A stretch of 64,000 nucleotides of DNA, taken from assembly GCF_000372445.1 (NCBI RefSeq), contig NZ_AQUY01000002.1:213561-277560 (forward strand), in the 5' to 3' direction. Below the pieces are notes generated by a model. It was not told where the DNA came from, did no database searches, and was given only the letters and a program-made list of their open reading frames with translations. This document shows, piece by piece, positions 15,775 to 24,752 of this stretch; within the stretch, counting starts at the first letter, position 1; each line of letters begins with the position of its first letter. The stretch is from Corynebacterium ulceribovis DSM 45146 (GTDB lineage: Bacteria; Actinomycetota; Actinomycetes; Mycobacteriales; Mycobacteriaceae). The position numbers and the translations under genes are program-made.

Positions 15775-16898
15775 TTGGAGCCTCCAAGTGCCTGAGCAAA
15801 AGCTTCTTCCAAGTCGCCAGCAGGTTGGAACTCAATGTCTGAGCCACCCAGAGCTTCCAGGCTGTGGCGGAGCTCGACCTGCTGAAAGTCATTTTTGGGT
15901 ATGTGAAAGCTGGCTCGAATGGCATTGGAGTCGGTAAACGTTTGCACAATGTTATCCACGCTCCCCGAAGCAATAATCCTTCCGGAACCAAGGAATGCGA
16001 CATGGTCGCACACTCTTCCCACATCAGCCATGGAGTGTGTCGAGAAGAATACTGTCGTGCTGCGACGAATGGCTTGAATCAGATGGAGGACTTCGACGCG
16101 TGCGATGGGGTCCAGTGCCGAGGTAGGTTCATCCAAAACCACCACCCGCGGACCGTGGACGAGAGCGTTGACAATGCCAAGCCGCTGGCGCATACCTCGA
16201 GATAGCCCACCGATGCTGCGGTTGACATTGCTGAGGTTGGCTAATTCAAGCGCCGCGGCCACCCGCGGGGTGACTTCTTCGGTGGGCACACCCGTGAGCT
16301 TGGCTGTTTGGCGCAAGTATTGCTCTGGAGTTAACCAAGGGTCGAACACGGGTACGTCCGGTAGATATCCGACGTCATGACGTGCCTGGACTGCGGTCGA
16401 TGGAATGCCAAAAATGCTGACGTGGCCAGACGATGGTTGGGCAAAGCCCATGAGGATGCGCAGCGCAGTGGTTTTACCAGCGCCGTTTTGTCCCAGAAGT
16501 CCGAATATGGTTCCGGGTGGCACAGTCAGGTTCAAGTCATCCAAGACCGGATGGGCGCCAAATCTCTTCGTCACCGCGGAAAAATCGATGGCACTGTTGG
16601 TAGTTAAAGAGCGATTCTGGCGAGGGAAGAGAACGTCAACTGGCTCCAAAGCAAGCGCGGAGCGCTTGGCTGCAACGAGCGGTGCACGACGGCGTTCTCG
16701 GCCAACAATGAGGAAGGCAAGAGGTCCGGCAAAATTCGCCAGAACGATGACAATAAGCCATCGTATTTGAGTGAGTTCCCGCAGGTCCTGCTTTGGTGTG
16801 CGAAACAGGACAACAATAGCTACAGTCATCAAGATCAGCTGTAGCGTGCCTGCCGCCACAATCCATGGGATGAGGTCGTGGGGGATGGTGGAGTTCAT
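15771..16898 (-). CDS. PLDc_N-like membrane domain fused to ABC ATPase
   Basis: A 375-residue protein. Residues 1-70 form two transmembrane helices with a TQIRWLIVIVLANFAGPLAFLIVGRERRR-like second helix, characteristic of the phospholipase D-nuclease N-terminal (PLDc_N) family. Residues about 100-330 are an ABC ATPase: Walker A GLLGQNGAGKTTALRI, signature LSRGMRQRLGI, Walker B VVVLDEPTSALDP, switch His in FFSTHSMAD. In Bacillus the equivalent pieces are separate genes (YxlE and YxlF beside permease YxlG). A good AAGGAG site precedes the ATG. It is the first gene of the operon. Confidence 0.88.
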   Translation of the reverse strand: MNSTIPHDLIPWIVAAGTLQLILMTVAIVVLFRTPKQDLRELTQIRWLIVIVLANFAGPLAFLIVGRERRRAPLVAAKRSALALEPVDVLFPRQNRSLTTNSAIDFSAVTKRFGAHPVLDDLNLTVPPGTIFGLLGQNGAGKTTALRILMGFAQPSSGHVSIFGIPSTAVQARHDVGYLPDVPVFDPWLTPEQYLRQTAKLTGVPTEEVTPRVAAALELANLSNVNRSIGGLSRGMRQRLGIVNALVHGPRVVVLDEPTSALDPIARVEVLHLIQAIRRSTTVFFSTHSMADVGRVCDHVAFLGSGRIIASGSVDNIVQTFTDSNAIRASFHIPKNDFQQVELRHSLEALGGSDIEFQPAGDLEEAFAQALGGSK

Positions 16899-16944
16899 AG
16901 TCCGGCGCTCCTTAGTGTCGACGGATGAGATCTAAAAACTCATT

Positions 16945-16963
16945 GTGCTACTTATGCTAGCAC
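16945..16963. promoter_or_regulatory. Dyad GTGCTA-N7-TAGCAC, candidate GntR operator
   Basis: A perfect 6-bp inverted repeat with a 7-base spacer, 47 bases upstream of the ATPase start and within the presumed promoter. Size and symmetry fit a YtrA-type GntR dimer encoded in the same operon. Confidence 0.6.
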
Positions 16964-17066
16964 TTTAGTCCTATTGAAAGCCAGTGTTTTCGAATAGCCA
17001 AAATTTAGCGCCGCAACAGTGAGAACTGCGCGGCGAAATTCCGGGGCGTGACAACGCCCAGTGGTG

Positions 17067-17432
17067 TTAGTGGTTACGAGGAACAGCGCTCAGGTGCTTT
17101 TCCTGGGCAGATACCACCTTTGTTTCGTAGTCGTTGTGTTTGTCCAACCACTTCTTCACATAAGAGCACACCGGGACAACCGAAAAGCCCTGCGCGATTG
17201 CATCTTCTACAGCGAACTGGACCAGCTGGGAAGCTAATCCCTTTCCGCCGTAATCTTCAGAAACTTCGGTGTGGAACAGTACTCGGTCGCCGGGGCCCTC
17301 CTCCGCAGGGACATCGACGTACTCCTCCTTGCCGATCACTTGGTCGCCTTCTGGCAGCTCAGTGTCGAGCAATAAATAGGCGTTTTGTTGAGGGGAAAGT
17401 CGGACAACAAATTGATCGTTCATGTCGGACAT
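17067..17432 (-). CDS. GNAT-fold N-acetyltransferase (YidJ/COG2388 type)
   Basis: A 121-residue minimal GNAT protein. The core VLFHTEVSEDYGGKGLASQLVQFAVEDA at about residues 50-78 contains the acetyl-CoA binding GGKGLA loop, and VPVCSYVKKWLDKH completes the family signature. The start overlaps the preceding AhpD-like stop by one base (TAATG), so they form a coupled pair. The substrate is unknown; such short GNATs are often annotated only by fold. Confidence 0.85.
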   Translation of the reverse strand: MSDMNDQFVVRLSPQQNAYLLLDTELPEGDQVIGKEEYVDVPAEEGPGDRVLFHTEVSEDYGGKGLASQLVQFAVEDAIAQGFSVVPVCSYVKKWLDKHNDYETKVVSAQEKHLSAVPRNH

Positions 17433-17905
17433 TATCGAATCACCTTTCCGGCTACGTCACGGGGACGAACCTGATGGCCGCTCAGAATCGAGATCCGATT
17501 GAACATGTTGATCGCCGCAGCAATCCATTCCGCTGCCACAAACTGCTCGTCGCCAAGCAGCTCCTGTGCGTCAAAAAGCTCAATCCTGGAATCGTCGGTG
17601 AGCGGTAGGGACGTGGCTGCTTCCGCAATGGCCAACACCGCCTGTTCGCGGTCACTAAATAGCTGGGAATGCCGCCACAGCGGCAGTAAATCCAACTTCT
17701 GCTGCATCACGCCGGCTTGGCGAGCCTGCCGAGCGTGGAGGTCTAGACAAAAAGCGCAGCCGTTTAACTGCGATGCACGAACCTTAATCAGTTCGCTTTC
17801 CTCCGCGCTGATACCGGCAGCGTCCGCGGCATCGCGAACAACCGTTGAAAATTTGGTGGCGCCCCGCCACGCATCCGGCATCAACTTGTCCATATACGGG
17901 CGCAT
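17432..17905 (-). CDS. AhpD-like carboxymuconolactone-decarboxylase-fold protein
   Basis: A 157-residue CMD-family protein with the redox-type motif NGCAFCLDLHARQAR at about residues 50-64 (CxxC followed by His), as in AhpD-type alkylhydroperoxidases. GISAEESELIKVRASQL precedes it. The frame is open to 17947, but an ATG at 17905 with GGAG nine bases upstream gives the canonical MRPYMDKL start. Coupled to the GNAT gene. A role in peroxide defence is likely but the partner protein is not here. Confidence 0.87.
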   Translation of the reverse strand: MRPYMDKLMPDAWRGATKFSTVVRDAADAAGISAEESELIKVRASQLNGCAFCLDLHARQARQAGVMQQKLDLLPLWRHSQLFSDREQAVLAIAEAATSLPLTDDSRIELFDAQELLGDEQFVAAEWIAAAINMFNRISILSGHQVRPRDVAGKVIR

Positions 17906-18005
17906 TATGCTCCTATCCGCGGCTGAACCTTCAGCACCGCTCACCATCCACTGTAGGCATGAGCGACAATCCGTGGATACGGAAGCAGATGTTCGTCATT
18001 CTAAG

Positions 18006-19838
18006 TCAATGCCGGGGTGGCCCAGAAGAGTCCGCTGCTGCCAACATCGCGGCGAACAATCCATTAGAGTGCGCGAGCGAGTTGAAAGTCCCTTGTTCTA
18101 CAACCCGACCTGCCTCAAGAACATAAATCTGGTCCGCGTGTTGGAGCGTTGTCAGCCTATGCGCGATGAGAACAACAGTGGCACCGAGACCACGCACTTG
18201 TGCGATGATGCGTTGCTGCGTCAGCGGATCCTGATGGCTGGTTGCCTCATCGAGAACGAGGATGGCATTACTCAAGTTGGCGTTGTTCAGATCGACACTA
18301 TCTGAGCTGGCGGTGGCGCGCACCAACGTTCTAGCCAAGGCTAGGCGTTGCTTCTGTCCACCACTTAAATTGTCGCCGCGACGGCTAATGCGTTTGTCCA
18401 GCGAGAATTGATTGCGATCCAGCTCAGCGATGCCCAGTGCCCAGAGCAGCGTATCTTCCGTCGCTGTCGGTGCTCCCAGGCGGAGGTTTTCTGCAATGGT
18501 TCCTTCGACGATGAACGGGTCTTGGTCTGCCACCGCGACAAATCGATGCACGTATTCCGACCCGAGGTCGGCCACGTTGACACCGTGAATGCTCACAGTG
18601 CCCGATGTTGCATCGAAGTGCCTCTGCACGAGTCGAGCAATAGTGGATTTACCTGACCCGGTTGGGCCTGCAATGCCCACGAAGTGGCCCGTGGGAATGT
18701 CAATGCAGACCTTGTCGAGAACTGGCGCATCCGCACCGGGGTAGCGGTAGCCGACGTTGTTCAGTCGCACAGAAACATCGCTATGCGACGGCACCTGCTG
18801 TGGCTTCTTGGGTTCAGTAACACTGGGGTCGGCATTGCCTAGCTCACGGATCCGCCGTACAGCTTCGAGACCGGCGGGTAGCGAACCCGCGAGTCGCTCT
18901 ATAGAGTTCATTGAATTGGCTGTGCCCGCGACGAGAGAGGCTGCAAGCAGAATTCCAGGTAGCGCACTCATATTAGAAGTCAGTGTCGGAATGCCTGCCG
19001 CCAGCATCAGAACTGTGCCACCCCATACCCGCAGCGTATTGACGCCATATCTCACTCCCGCTGTCGCGCCAGAGGCAGCGAGTTTCGCGCCAAGCTCGCT
19101 ATCAATTTCGGCGGCACGGTCAAGCCGGTGCGGAACAGAATCGTAGACGAGAAGATCCTCTCTAAGACGAATGCTGTCTGCAATGAATTGAGCGAGATCG
19201 GCCCGCGTAGCTGTTGACTCTTTAGCTGCCAGACGGCTCTTCTTGGCCCCTGCCAGAGCCACGGCGAATCCCACCGCATAGACAGCAGTCAGTGCGAGGG
19301 CGGGCAGGAAACCAGCAGTCATGAAGACGGTGATGACACTGACGAGCGGAATTAGTACCGCAGTGATCGCCGGCGCAATAGTGTGGGCGAAGAAGACTTC
19401 GACCCGGTCGACGTCCCGCACCGCAATGGTATGAATACGTGCCGCGCCGAGGCCATCGGTGACGGCTGGTGCCTGGGGGATGAGCCGATCAATAGTCCAT
19501 ACGCGCATTTCCCCCATCAGACGGAAAGCGGCTAGGTGGCCGAGGAACTGCTCGACGTATCTGAGGACTGCTTTGGCCAAGGCTGCCAGGATGACCAGTG
19601 CCACGACCCACCATACAAAGCTGCTATCTGTACTAGCCGCACTTGAAGTAGGTACATCTATATTGGGCGGTGATGTCTGCGACTCTAAGGCGTCGACGGC
19701 TAACGTCCCGACTGCCCATGCTGGCACTGCCAGAGCAATAGCACCTAGCGTATGTCCAAGTATGCGCGCGAGGATTGAACCGAGCAGTGGAAGCGAAGCC
19801 TGCCGTGCAAAAAGTAGTAACCAGCGAATCTCACTCAT
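18006..19838 (-). CDS. ABC exporter-type half transporter, second of pair
   Basis: A 610-residue fusion of a six-helix membrane domain (residues about 15-330) and an ATPase: Walker A GIAGPTGSGKSTIARLV, signature LSGGQKQRLALARTLV, Walker B ILVLDEATSHQDP, His in LIAHRLTTL. It is CydC/IrtB/YbtQ-like in layout and overlaps the previous half transporter by 8 bases, so the two probably form a heterodimer. In siderophore systems such pairs (IrtAB, YbtPQ) import metal chelates despite the exporter fold. Its place behind a FecCD-type importer supports a chelate-handling role. The direction of transport cannot be read from sequence. Confidence 0.85.
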   Translation of the reverse strand: MSEIRWLLLFARQASLPLLGSILARILGHTLGAIALAVPAWAVGTLAVDALESQTSPPNIDVPTSSAASTDSSFVWWVVALVILAALAKAVLRYVEQFLGHLAAFRLMGEMRVWTIDRLIPQAPAVTDGLGAARIHTIAVRDVDRVEVFFAHTIAPAITAVLIPLVSVITVFMTAGFLPALALTAVYAVGFAVALAGAKKSRLAAKESTATRADLAQFIADSIRLREDLLVYDSVPHRLDRAAEIDSELGAKLAASGATAGVRYGVNTLRVWGGTVLMLAAGIPTLTSNMSALPGILLAASLVAGTANSMNSIERLAGSLPAGLEAVRRIRELGNADPSVTEPKKPQQVPSHSDVSVRLNNVGYRYPGADAPVLDKVCIDIPTGHFVGIAGPTGSGKSTIARLVQRHFDATSGTVSIHGVNVADLGSEYVHRFVAVADQDPFIVEGTIAENLRLGAPTATEDTLLWALGIAELDRNQFSLDKRISRRGDNLSGGQKQRLALARTLVRATASSDSVDLNNANLSNAILVLDEATSHQDPLTQQRIIAQVRGLGATVVLIAHRLTTLQHADQIYVLEAGRVVEQGTFNSLAHSNGLFAAMLAAADSSGPPRH

Positions 19839-21642
19839 CGGTCTGGCCCCTTCCAGTCAGAGAATTCGACTCCGCGCGCAGCGCATTTAAGAAGTAACCA
19901 TCGGAGCTTTTCAACTCTTCCGGAGTGCCACTGGCGACGACGTGGCCGTCGGCAAGCACGATGACCATGTCAGCGTCGGTGACTGCGTCGAGCCGGTGGG
20001 CGACTGTAATAGTTGTTCGACCGTGGGTGAGCTCGGCCAAACTACGGTGGATGAGTCGTTCGGTTGTGCGGTCCAAGTCAGCCGTAGGTTCGTCGAGAAG
20101 CACAAGCTGGCTAGGTCGCAGGAACGCTCGTGCTATCGCGAGGCGGCGGCGCTGTCCACCCGAAAGCTGACTGCCCCGATCTCCGACAGAACTTTCCAGC
20201 GCTCCGGGGCGATCCGCAATCTCATCCCACAGGTGCGCGCTGCGGAGAGCTTCTTGGAGTTCCTTGTCCGAGGCTGTGGGGTTGGCCACGCGGAGGTTGT
20301 CGGCGACAGTTGTGCTGAATATTCCAGGTACTTGGTTCGCGAGGAAAACCTTCCCGCGGCGCGACGCACAATCCGTGAGTTGGTCATTGAAAAGTACTTG
20401 ACCGTCGCATTCTTGGAGTCCGGACAGAACGCGCAGCAGGGTTGATTTTCCGGAACCGGATGGGCCGACGATAGCGACGTGTTTGCCTGGGGCAACATCT
20501 AGAGTGATATCGCGCAGGATGTGGTTGCCTGCTATGTGGACGTTGATATTGCGGAGGCTGACAGACAGGGGTGCCGAAGCTGTACTGTCCTGCGCGGACT
20601 GCAGTGCTCTGCAGCTGGTACATGTGTCGGCCGTGCGATAGTCGGGCTCTCCGACCATAGCGACGAGACTATCCCGGTGGGCGCGTCCTCCAAGTCCGAT
20701 GTAGAACGTGCGGCCAACGCGGTCAATTGGTTCGTACAACAGCACGGATACAAATACACCGGCGAGTGCATCACCTGGGGAAATCGCGCCGTCGTGCAGC
20801 CGATAGAGAACAAGTGCGATAGCAGTGCCAGACATGAGAATGCTGAAGACCGCGTCATTGACCACAATCATGAGCTGGTTCTGTGCCAGCAATCGGGTTA
20901 ACTCCCGCATTGCAGTGCGCGCACTAGCGGCAAAAGAATCGCGAGCTTTGCCCATAGCTCCAAGTACCTTTAAAGTGCCAAGCCCTTCGAGCATCTCCAG
21001 ATATCTGTGGGTGGCATGGGCTTCCTTACGGCGGTATTCCGCGTTTGAACGCCGAAGTAACTTACCTGCCCAGTAAATGACGAGCGGTACTGCCACAATA
21101 AACAGTGCGAGCAAACCAGCGCTGACGGCGTCGATAAGCAAAGCCCACAGCAGCAGAATGATTAACGGAGAGGTGAAAGAACCAAGTGTCGGAGTGAGAA
21201 AGGTAGCGCGGTATCCCGCCGTTTGCGCGACGCAGCTGGTCGCAGCGTCAATAAGTATGCCTTCCTTTGTCTCCTGTGATGTGGACTCCTGTGGGGTCGG
21301 GCTTTGCCCCGGATGACCACTTCGCGGGCCCGGAGGCGTTGCCTTTACCTCTCCCGCAATCGCTGCGGATAGGACGGCACGCCGCCATAGTTTTTCTTCT
21401 CTGCCAGCAAGGTATCCAGGCTGTGCTTCGGCGAAACCACCGCACAGCGCCGCTGTGAGAGCGGAAACTCCAGCACCAATTAGTGCGCTGGTAGCACCGG
21501 TGTTGCCGTCGAAAAGCAAACTGTCAACGGCTGCGCCAATAAAGACCGCGCTGATTGTGAGCAACGCTGAGCGTGCCCACCCCAGAAACAAGCCGAGGCG
21601 GGAACCTCGAGGTGGGGAGGTTAATGCCTCGTGAATCCACAT
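19831..21642 (-). CDS. ABC exporter-type half transporter, first of pair
   Basis: A 603-residue half transporter. The membrane domain contains a hydrophilic insert near residue 110-125 (GPRSGHPGQSPTPQEST). The ATPase has Walker A AIVGPSGSGKSTLLRVL, signature LSGGQRRRLAIARAFL, Walker B LVLLDEPTADLD and switch His in TVAHRLDAV. CydD/IrtA-like in overall layout but without a siderophore-interacting reductase domain. The gene follows the lipoprotein gene by 36 bases in the same operon. Confidence 0.85.
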   Translation of the reverse strand: MWIHEALTSPPRGSRLGLFLGWARSALLTISAVFIGAAVDSLLFDGNTGATSALIGAGVSALTAALCGGFAEAQPGYLAGREEKLWRRAVLSAAIAGEVKATPPGPRSGHPGQSPTPQESTSQETKEGILIDAATSCVAQTAGYRATFLTPTLGSFTSPLIILLLWALLIDAVSAGLLALFIVAVPLVIYWAGKLLRRSNAEYRRKEAHATHRYLEMLEGLGTLKVLGAMGKARDSFAASARTAMRELTRLLAQNQLMIVVNDAVFSILMSGTAIALVLYRLHDGAISPGDALAGVFVSVLLYEPIDRVGRTFYIGLGGRAHRDSLVAMVGEPDYRTADTCTSCRALQSAQDSTASAPLSVSLRNINVHIAGNHILRDITLDVAPGKHVAIVGPSGSGKSTLLRVLSGLQECDGQVLFNDQLTDCASRRGKVFLANQVPGIFSTTVADNLRVANPTASDKELQEALRSAHLWDEIADRPGALESSVGDRGSQLSGGQRRRLAIARAFLRPSQLVLLDEPTADLDRTTERLIHRSLAELTHGRTTITVAHRLDAVTDADMVIVLADGHVVASGTPEELKSSDGYFLNALRAESNSLTGRGQTDE

Positions 21643-21678
21643 GGTGTAGTCAGAGCTTCTTTCCGGGGAACGGATGCG

Positions 21679-22710
21679 TTATTTCTTCTGGTGTAGCGCC
21701 TCGGCGACTTCCTGGAGGCCCTCCCCAATCTTGGTGCCAGAGGTTCCAGATGTGGTCTTCGCATTTACAACGCTCACACGGTCGTCCTTGATGGCCGGGA
21801 CATCCGCCAGCGCTGGATTTGAAAGCAAATCCGCGAACTGTTCCTTACCGGCACCGTGGAATCCTTGAATGAGAATGACATCTGGGTTGAGCTTCACAAT
21901 CGTCTCCGGATCCGCTGGCACTGCGCCCGGGCGACCTCCCTTAGGTGAAAGGGCCTCACCGCCTGCGAGTTCGACCAGGTTCGTCGTCGCAGAATTCACG
22001 CCCATAATCATCTTCTTGCCACCGCGAGCAAAAAGTGTGAGCGTGCGTGGCTTGTCCTTTGCATCCTTGGCAGCTGCCAGTGCCTGCTCGGTATCGGCAT
22101 TGAGCTTCTCGACAAGCTCCGCAGCCTTATCCTCCGCACCGAGCAAAGCGCCGAGGGTGGTGATGGATTCAGCTACTGCCTTGGGGGATGCGAAATCAGC
22201 ACTGGCGAACTGAGCGGTCGGCACTCCGGTACCTTCCATGAGCTTTGCTGCGGATTGCTCCTTGTCGTGACGGCCAGTGATGAGAACCAAGTCAGGGTTG
22301 AAGGACAAAATCTGCTCTGGTTCTGGCTTGGTGGCGTTAGCGATGGAGTTTTCTACCTTCTTGGCCAGCTCCACCTGATTACCTGCCTTGTCGTCCAGAG
22401 CGGTCTTTGGTACTGCCACAACGCGCTCCGGGCCGACCAACTGCAGAGCGAGGTCTGCCGTTTCCGTCGACAGCGCAACTACACGCTGTGGTTCTGCGGA
22501 AACTTTGACCTCGTGCTTGCCAACCTTCACCGAACGCGGCCACTGTGCCTGCTCGGCAGGGCTGGATTCGGCACTGCCGTTGGTGCCACTATTTGTCGTT
22601 TCGGTGGAGCCGCAAGCTGACACCGTTGCGAGTGAAAGGGCAGCGAGACCAGTTACTGCAATCAGTTTGGCAGCATTCTTGCGTGCCGAGGCAATGCGAA
22701 TGTTCTTCAA
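21679..22710 (-). CDS. Metal-chelate or haem-binding lipoprotein (FecB/HmuT-like)
   Basis: A 343-residue lipoprotein of the Peripla_BP_2 (TroA-like, cluster A) fold that would deliver a chelate to the FecCD permease. Signal peptide and lipobox ATVSAC near residue 35, then a Thr/Ser/Gly-rich linker, then WPRSVKVGKHEVKVSAEPQRVVALS, FNPDLVLITGRHD and LNPDVILIQGFHG, the paired lobes of the fold. The best start is a TTG at 22710 behind AGAAGGAAG; upstream codons to 22764 lie inside the ATPase gene. The ligand could be a siderophore, haem or cobalamin. Confidence 0.85.
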   Translation of the reverse strand: MKNIRIASARKNAAKLIAVTGLAALSLATVSACGSTETTNSGTNGSAESSPAEQAQWPRSVKVGKHEVKVSAEPQRVVALSTETADLALQLVGPERVVAVPKTALDDKAGNQVELAKKVENSIANATKPEPEQILSFNPDLVLITGRHDKEQSAAKLMEGTGVPTAQFASADFASPKAVAESITTLGALLGAEDKAAELVEKLNADTEQALAAAKDAKDKPRTLTLFARGGKKMIMGVNSATTNLVELAGGEALSPKGGRPGAVPADPETIVKLNPDVILIQGFHGAGKEQFADLLSNPALADVPAIKDDRVSVVNAKTTSGTSGTKIGEGLQEVAEALHQKK

Positions 22711-22727
22711 TGTCTTCCTTCTTGTCT

Positions 22728-23660
22728 TTATGAGGATGGGTCCGTGAGTGAATTGGGGTGGCAATCCTGTCGACCTGTCAGCGGTTGGCGAGTCAGTGCT
22801 GTCACTCGAAGCGAGGTGGTCGCCGGATCGATGTCAACCGAACTGGTAATGCCATAGAGCTCGTTCACTACTTGTTCGGTGAGTACGTCCTCGGGCGGTC
22901 CTGTCTGCCTCACGACCCCGTGGTGTAGAACCGTCAGTCGGTCACAGAATCGCGCAGCTAGGTTCAGGTCATGCAGAACTACCGCAATACCGTGACCTTC
23001 GAGGGCTAGTTCTCGGAGCAGCTGTAAAACCTCTAGCTGGTAACCGAGGTCGAGTGCTGATACCGGTTCGTCGAGAAGCAGCACACGAGATTGTTGCGCC
23101 AACTGCTTGGCGACGAACACCAACTGCTTTTGGCCACCGGAAAGTGAGACGATGGCACGCTGCGCTAGGTGTGCGATACCGACGCGCTCGAGTGCAGCAT
23201 CGACTGCTGACGAGTCCTGCTTAGTTGAGCCAGCACGAAAACGATCAAGGCGTGACTGGTGTGCATAGCGGCCGAGAGCGACGACCGTGCGTACGTCGAG
23301 GGCTGCGTCGACGTAGGTGTGCTGGGGGAGAAACGCGAGGCCGCGGGCGCGCTGCTTGGCGGAGAGACTATGCAAGTCAGATCCCAGTAGCGAAATGGTG
23401 CCGCTGTGCGGTCGAACTAACCCGGCTAGGGTCTTGAGCAACGTCGATTTGCCGGTGCCGTTAGGCCCAATGATGCCGTGGACTTCGCCGGCGCGAGTTG
23501 CAAAATCGACACCATCGAGGACGGTGCTACTGCGGTATCGGAAGGTGAGTCCGTGTGCTTCCAACAGCGGTGGGTGGTCGCCTTGCGAGTGGCCGCCCGA
23601 CGAGTGGTCGGCCGGGAAAGTATCGGACAATGGTTCGCCGACACGTGGAGAGTTAGGCAT
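22728..23660 (-). CDS. ABC ATPase for chelate import (FecE/HmuV-like)
   Basis: A 310-residue ATPase: Walker A GIIGPNGTGKSTLLKTLAG near residue 55, PQHTYVDAALDVRTVVALGR Q-loop region, signature LSGGQKQLVFVAKQLA, Walker B VLLLDEPVSALDL, switch His in VLHDLNLAARF. These match FecE/FhuC/HmuV subunits. The N-terminus has a polar, His-rich extension (DHSSGGHSQGDHPP). It overlaps the permease stop by 8 bases and is followed 17 bases later by the lipoprotein gene. Confidence 0.92.
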   Translation of the reverse strand: MPNSPRVGEPLSDTFPADHSSGGHSQGDHPPLLEAHGLTFRYRSSTVLDGVDFATRAGEVHGIIGPNGTGKSTLLKTLAGLVRPHSGTISLLGSDLHSLSAKQRARGLAFLPQHTYVDAALDVRTVVALGRYAHQSRLDRFRAGSTKQDSSAVDAALERVGIAHLAQRAIVSLSGGQKQLVFVAKQLAQQSRVLLLDEPVSALDLGYQLEVLQLLRELALEGHGIAVVLHDLNLAARFCDRLTVLHHGVVRQTGPPEDVLTEQVVNELYGITSSVDIDPATTSLRVTALTRQPLTGRQDCHPNSLTDPSS

Positions 23661-24642
23661 TCCGGTTAACTCCTTGACGCAAGATGAGTGCGAGCAATAC
23701 TGGAGCTCCCAAGAAAGCTGTCACGGTGCCAGTTTGTAGAACAACTGGGCTAAAAAGATTCCTGGCGACGACGTCTGCGAGGATTAAAAACACTGCGCCA
23801 AAGCCCATCGAAACTGGAAGCAAGATGCGGTGGTTAGGGCCGATGACTAGTCGGATGAGATGGGGTACCACCAGCCCGACAAAGGAGATCACGCCGGTGA
23901 CAGCCACACCTGCGGCCGTGACGAGCGCTGCGAGGGCAAGCAGAACCTGGCGCATCCAGGTTGCTCTTACGCCGGTGGTGGAGGCGTGTTCATCTCCAAG
24001 TAGGAACAGGTTGAGTTCTGGAATGAGTACCAGCATTCCGATTGTGCCGATGAGAATTGGCGTAACAGCGAGTGAGACATCATCCCAGTTGGCTGCGGTG
24101 AGATCACCATTGAGCCAGAACATTGCCTGCTGGGCATCTTCACTGTGCGGTGCGTTCGCGATTGCTGCCGAGATTACGGCGCCGAGGAATGCGTTCAGTG
24201 CAATGCCGACGAGTAGGAGTGTGGCGCTGCTGCCGCCCCGAACACCAGCAACACTTTGCACAAAAGTCACTGCGATCAGTGCGCCGAGAAAAGCGCCGAG
24301 TGGCAGGATCCAGGGTGCTGTCCCCGCCACACCTGTGATGATAAGCAGCACAGCTACCACTGCGGCGCCAGAGGAGACACCTGTGATTCCCGGTTCAGCC
24401 AGGGGGTTGCGAAAGACTGCTTGCATGACAGCACCGGCTACCGCTAGCGACGCACCGACGAGGCCTGCCAGCAGTACTCGAGGTAAGCGAATATTCCACA
24501 CCAGAGTGGCTGAGGTTTCGGAAGTCCAAAAACCGCCACCGGCTGGGCCAATAGAGATTGCGCTCAGCACAGTCAGAGGAAGAATCACGAGAAAGAGCCC
24601 ACCAATAAGGACTGCATGCTTGATTCTAGGGGAGGATATCAC
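23653..24642 (-). CDS. FecCD-family permease
   Basis: A 329-residue BtuC/FecCD-type permease with about ten helices. It has the family motif RLPRVLLAGLVGASLAVAGAVMQAVFRNPLAEPGITGVSSGA, and VGLVVPHLIRLVIGPNHR with GAVFLILADVVAR near the C-terminus, where FecCD proteins contact the ATPase. A TTG at 24678 opens the frame but falls inside a palindrome and on the -35. The GTG at 24642, 6 bases after a weak -10, is the likely leaderless start. First gene of the five-gene operon. Confidence 0.9.
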   Translation of the reverse strand: MISSPRIKHAVLIGGLFLVILPLTVLSAISIGPAGGGFWTSETSATLVWNIRLPRVLLAGLVGASLAVAGAVMQAVFRNPLAEPGITGVSSGAAVVAVLLIITGVAGTAPWILPLGAFLGALIAVTFVQSVAGVRGGSSATLLLVGIALNAFLGAVISAAIANAPHSEDAQQAMFWLNGDLTAANWDDVSLAVTPILIGTIGMLVLIPELNLFLLGDEHASTTGVRATWMRQVLLALAALVTAAGVAVTGVISFVGLVVPHLIRLVIGPNHRILLPVSMGFGAVFLILADVVARNLFSPVVLQTGTVTAFLGAPVLLALILRQGVNRNA

Positions 24643-24660
24643 TTCGATAACATTGCTAAA

Positions 24661-24679
24661 ATTGAAAACAATTGTCAAT
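24661..24679. promoter_or_regulatory. Fur/Zur-like palindrome over the -35 of the FecCD operon
   Basis: ATTGAAAACAATTGTCAAT is a 19-bp imperfect palindrome (ATTGA-outer arms exact). On the operon strand it contains a perfect TTGACA -35 (24678-24673), with a weak AATGTT -10 18 bases on. Repressor binding here would block RNA polymerase. The sequence resembles Fur-family (Zur) boxes more than the DtxR box TTAGGTTAGCCTAACCTAA. Confidence 0.5.
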
Positions 24680-24739
24680 AACGTGACTATTGAAATGCGT
24701 TTACAGGAGTAGGCAAATACCCCGGTAGGTATGACCGGT

Positions 24740-24745
24740 TATACT
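24740..24745 (+). promoter_or_regulatory. -10 element of a probable leaderless methyltransferase promoter
   Basis: TATACT ends 7 bases before the ATG at 24753; TTTACA lies upstream as a possible -35. Confidence 0.5.
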
Positions 24746-24752
24746 GGTTGTC

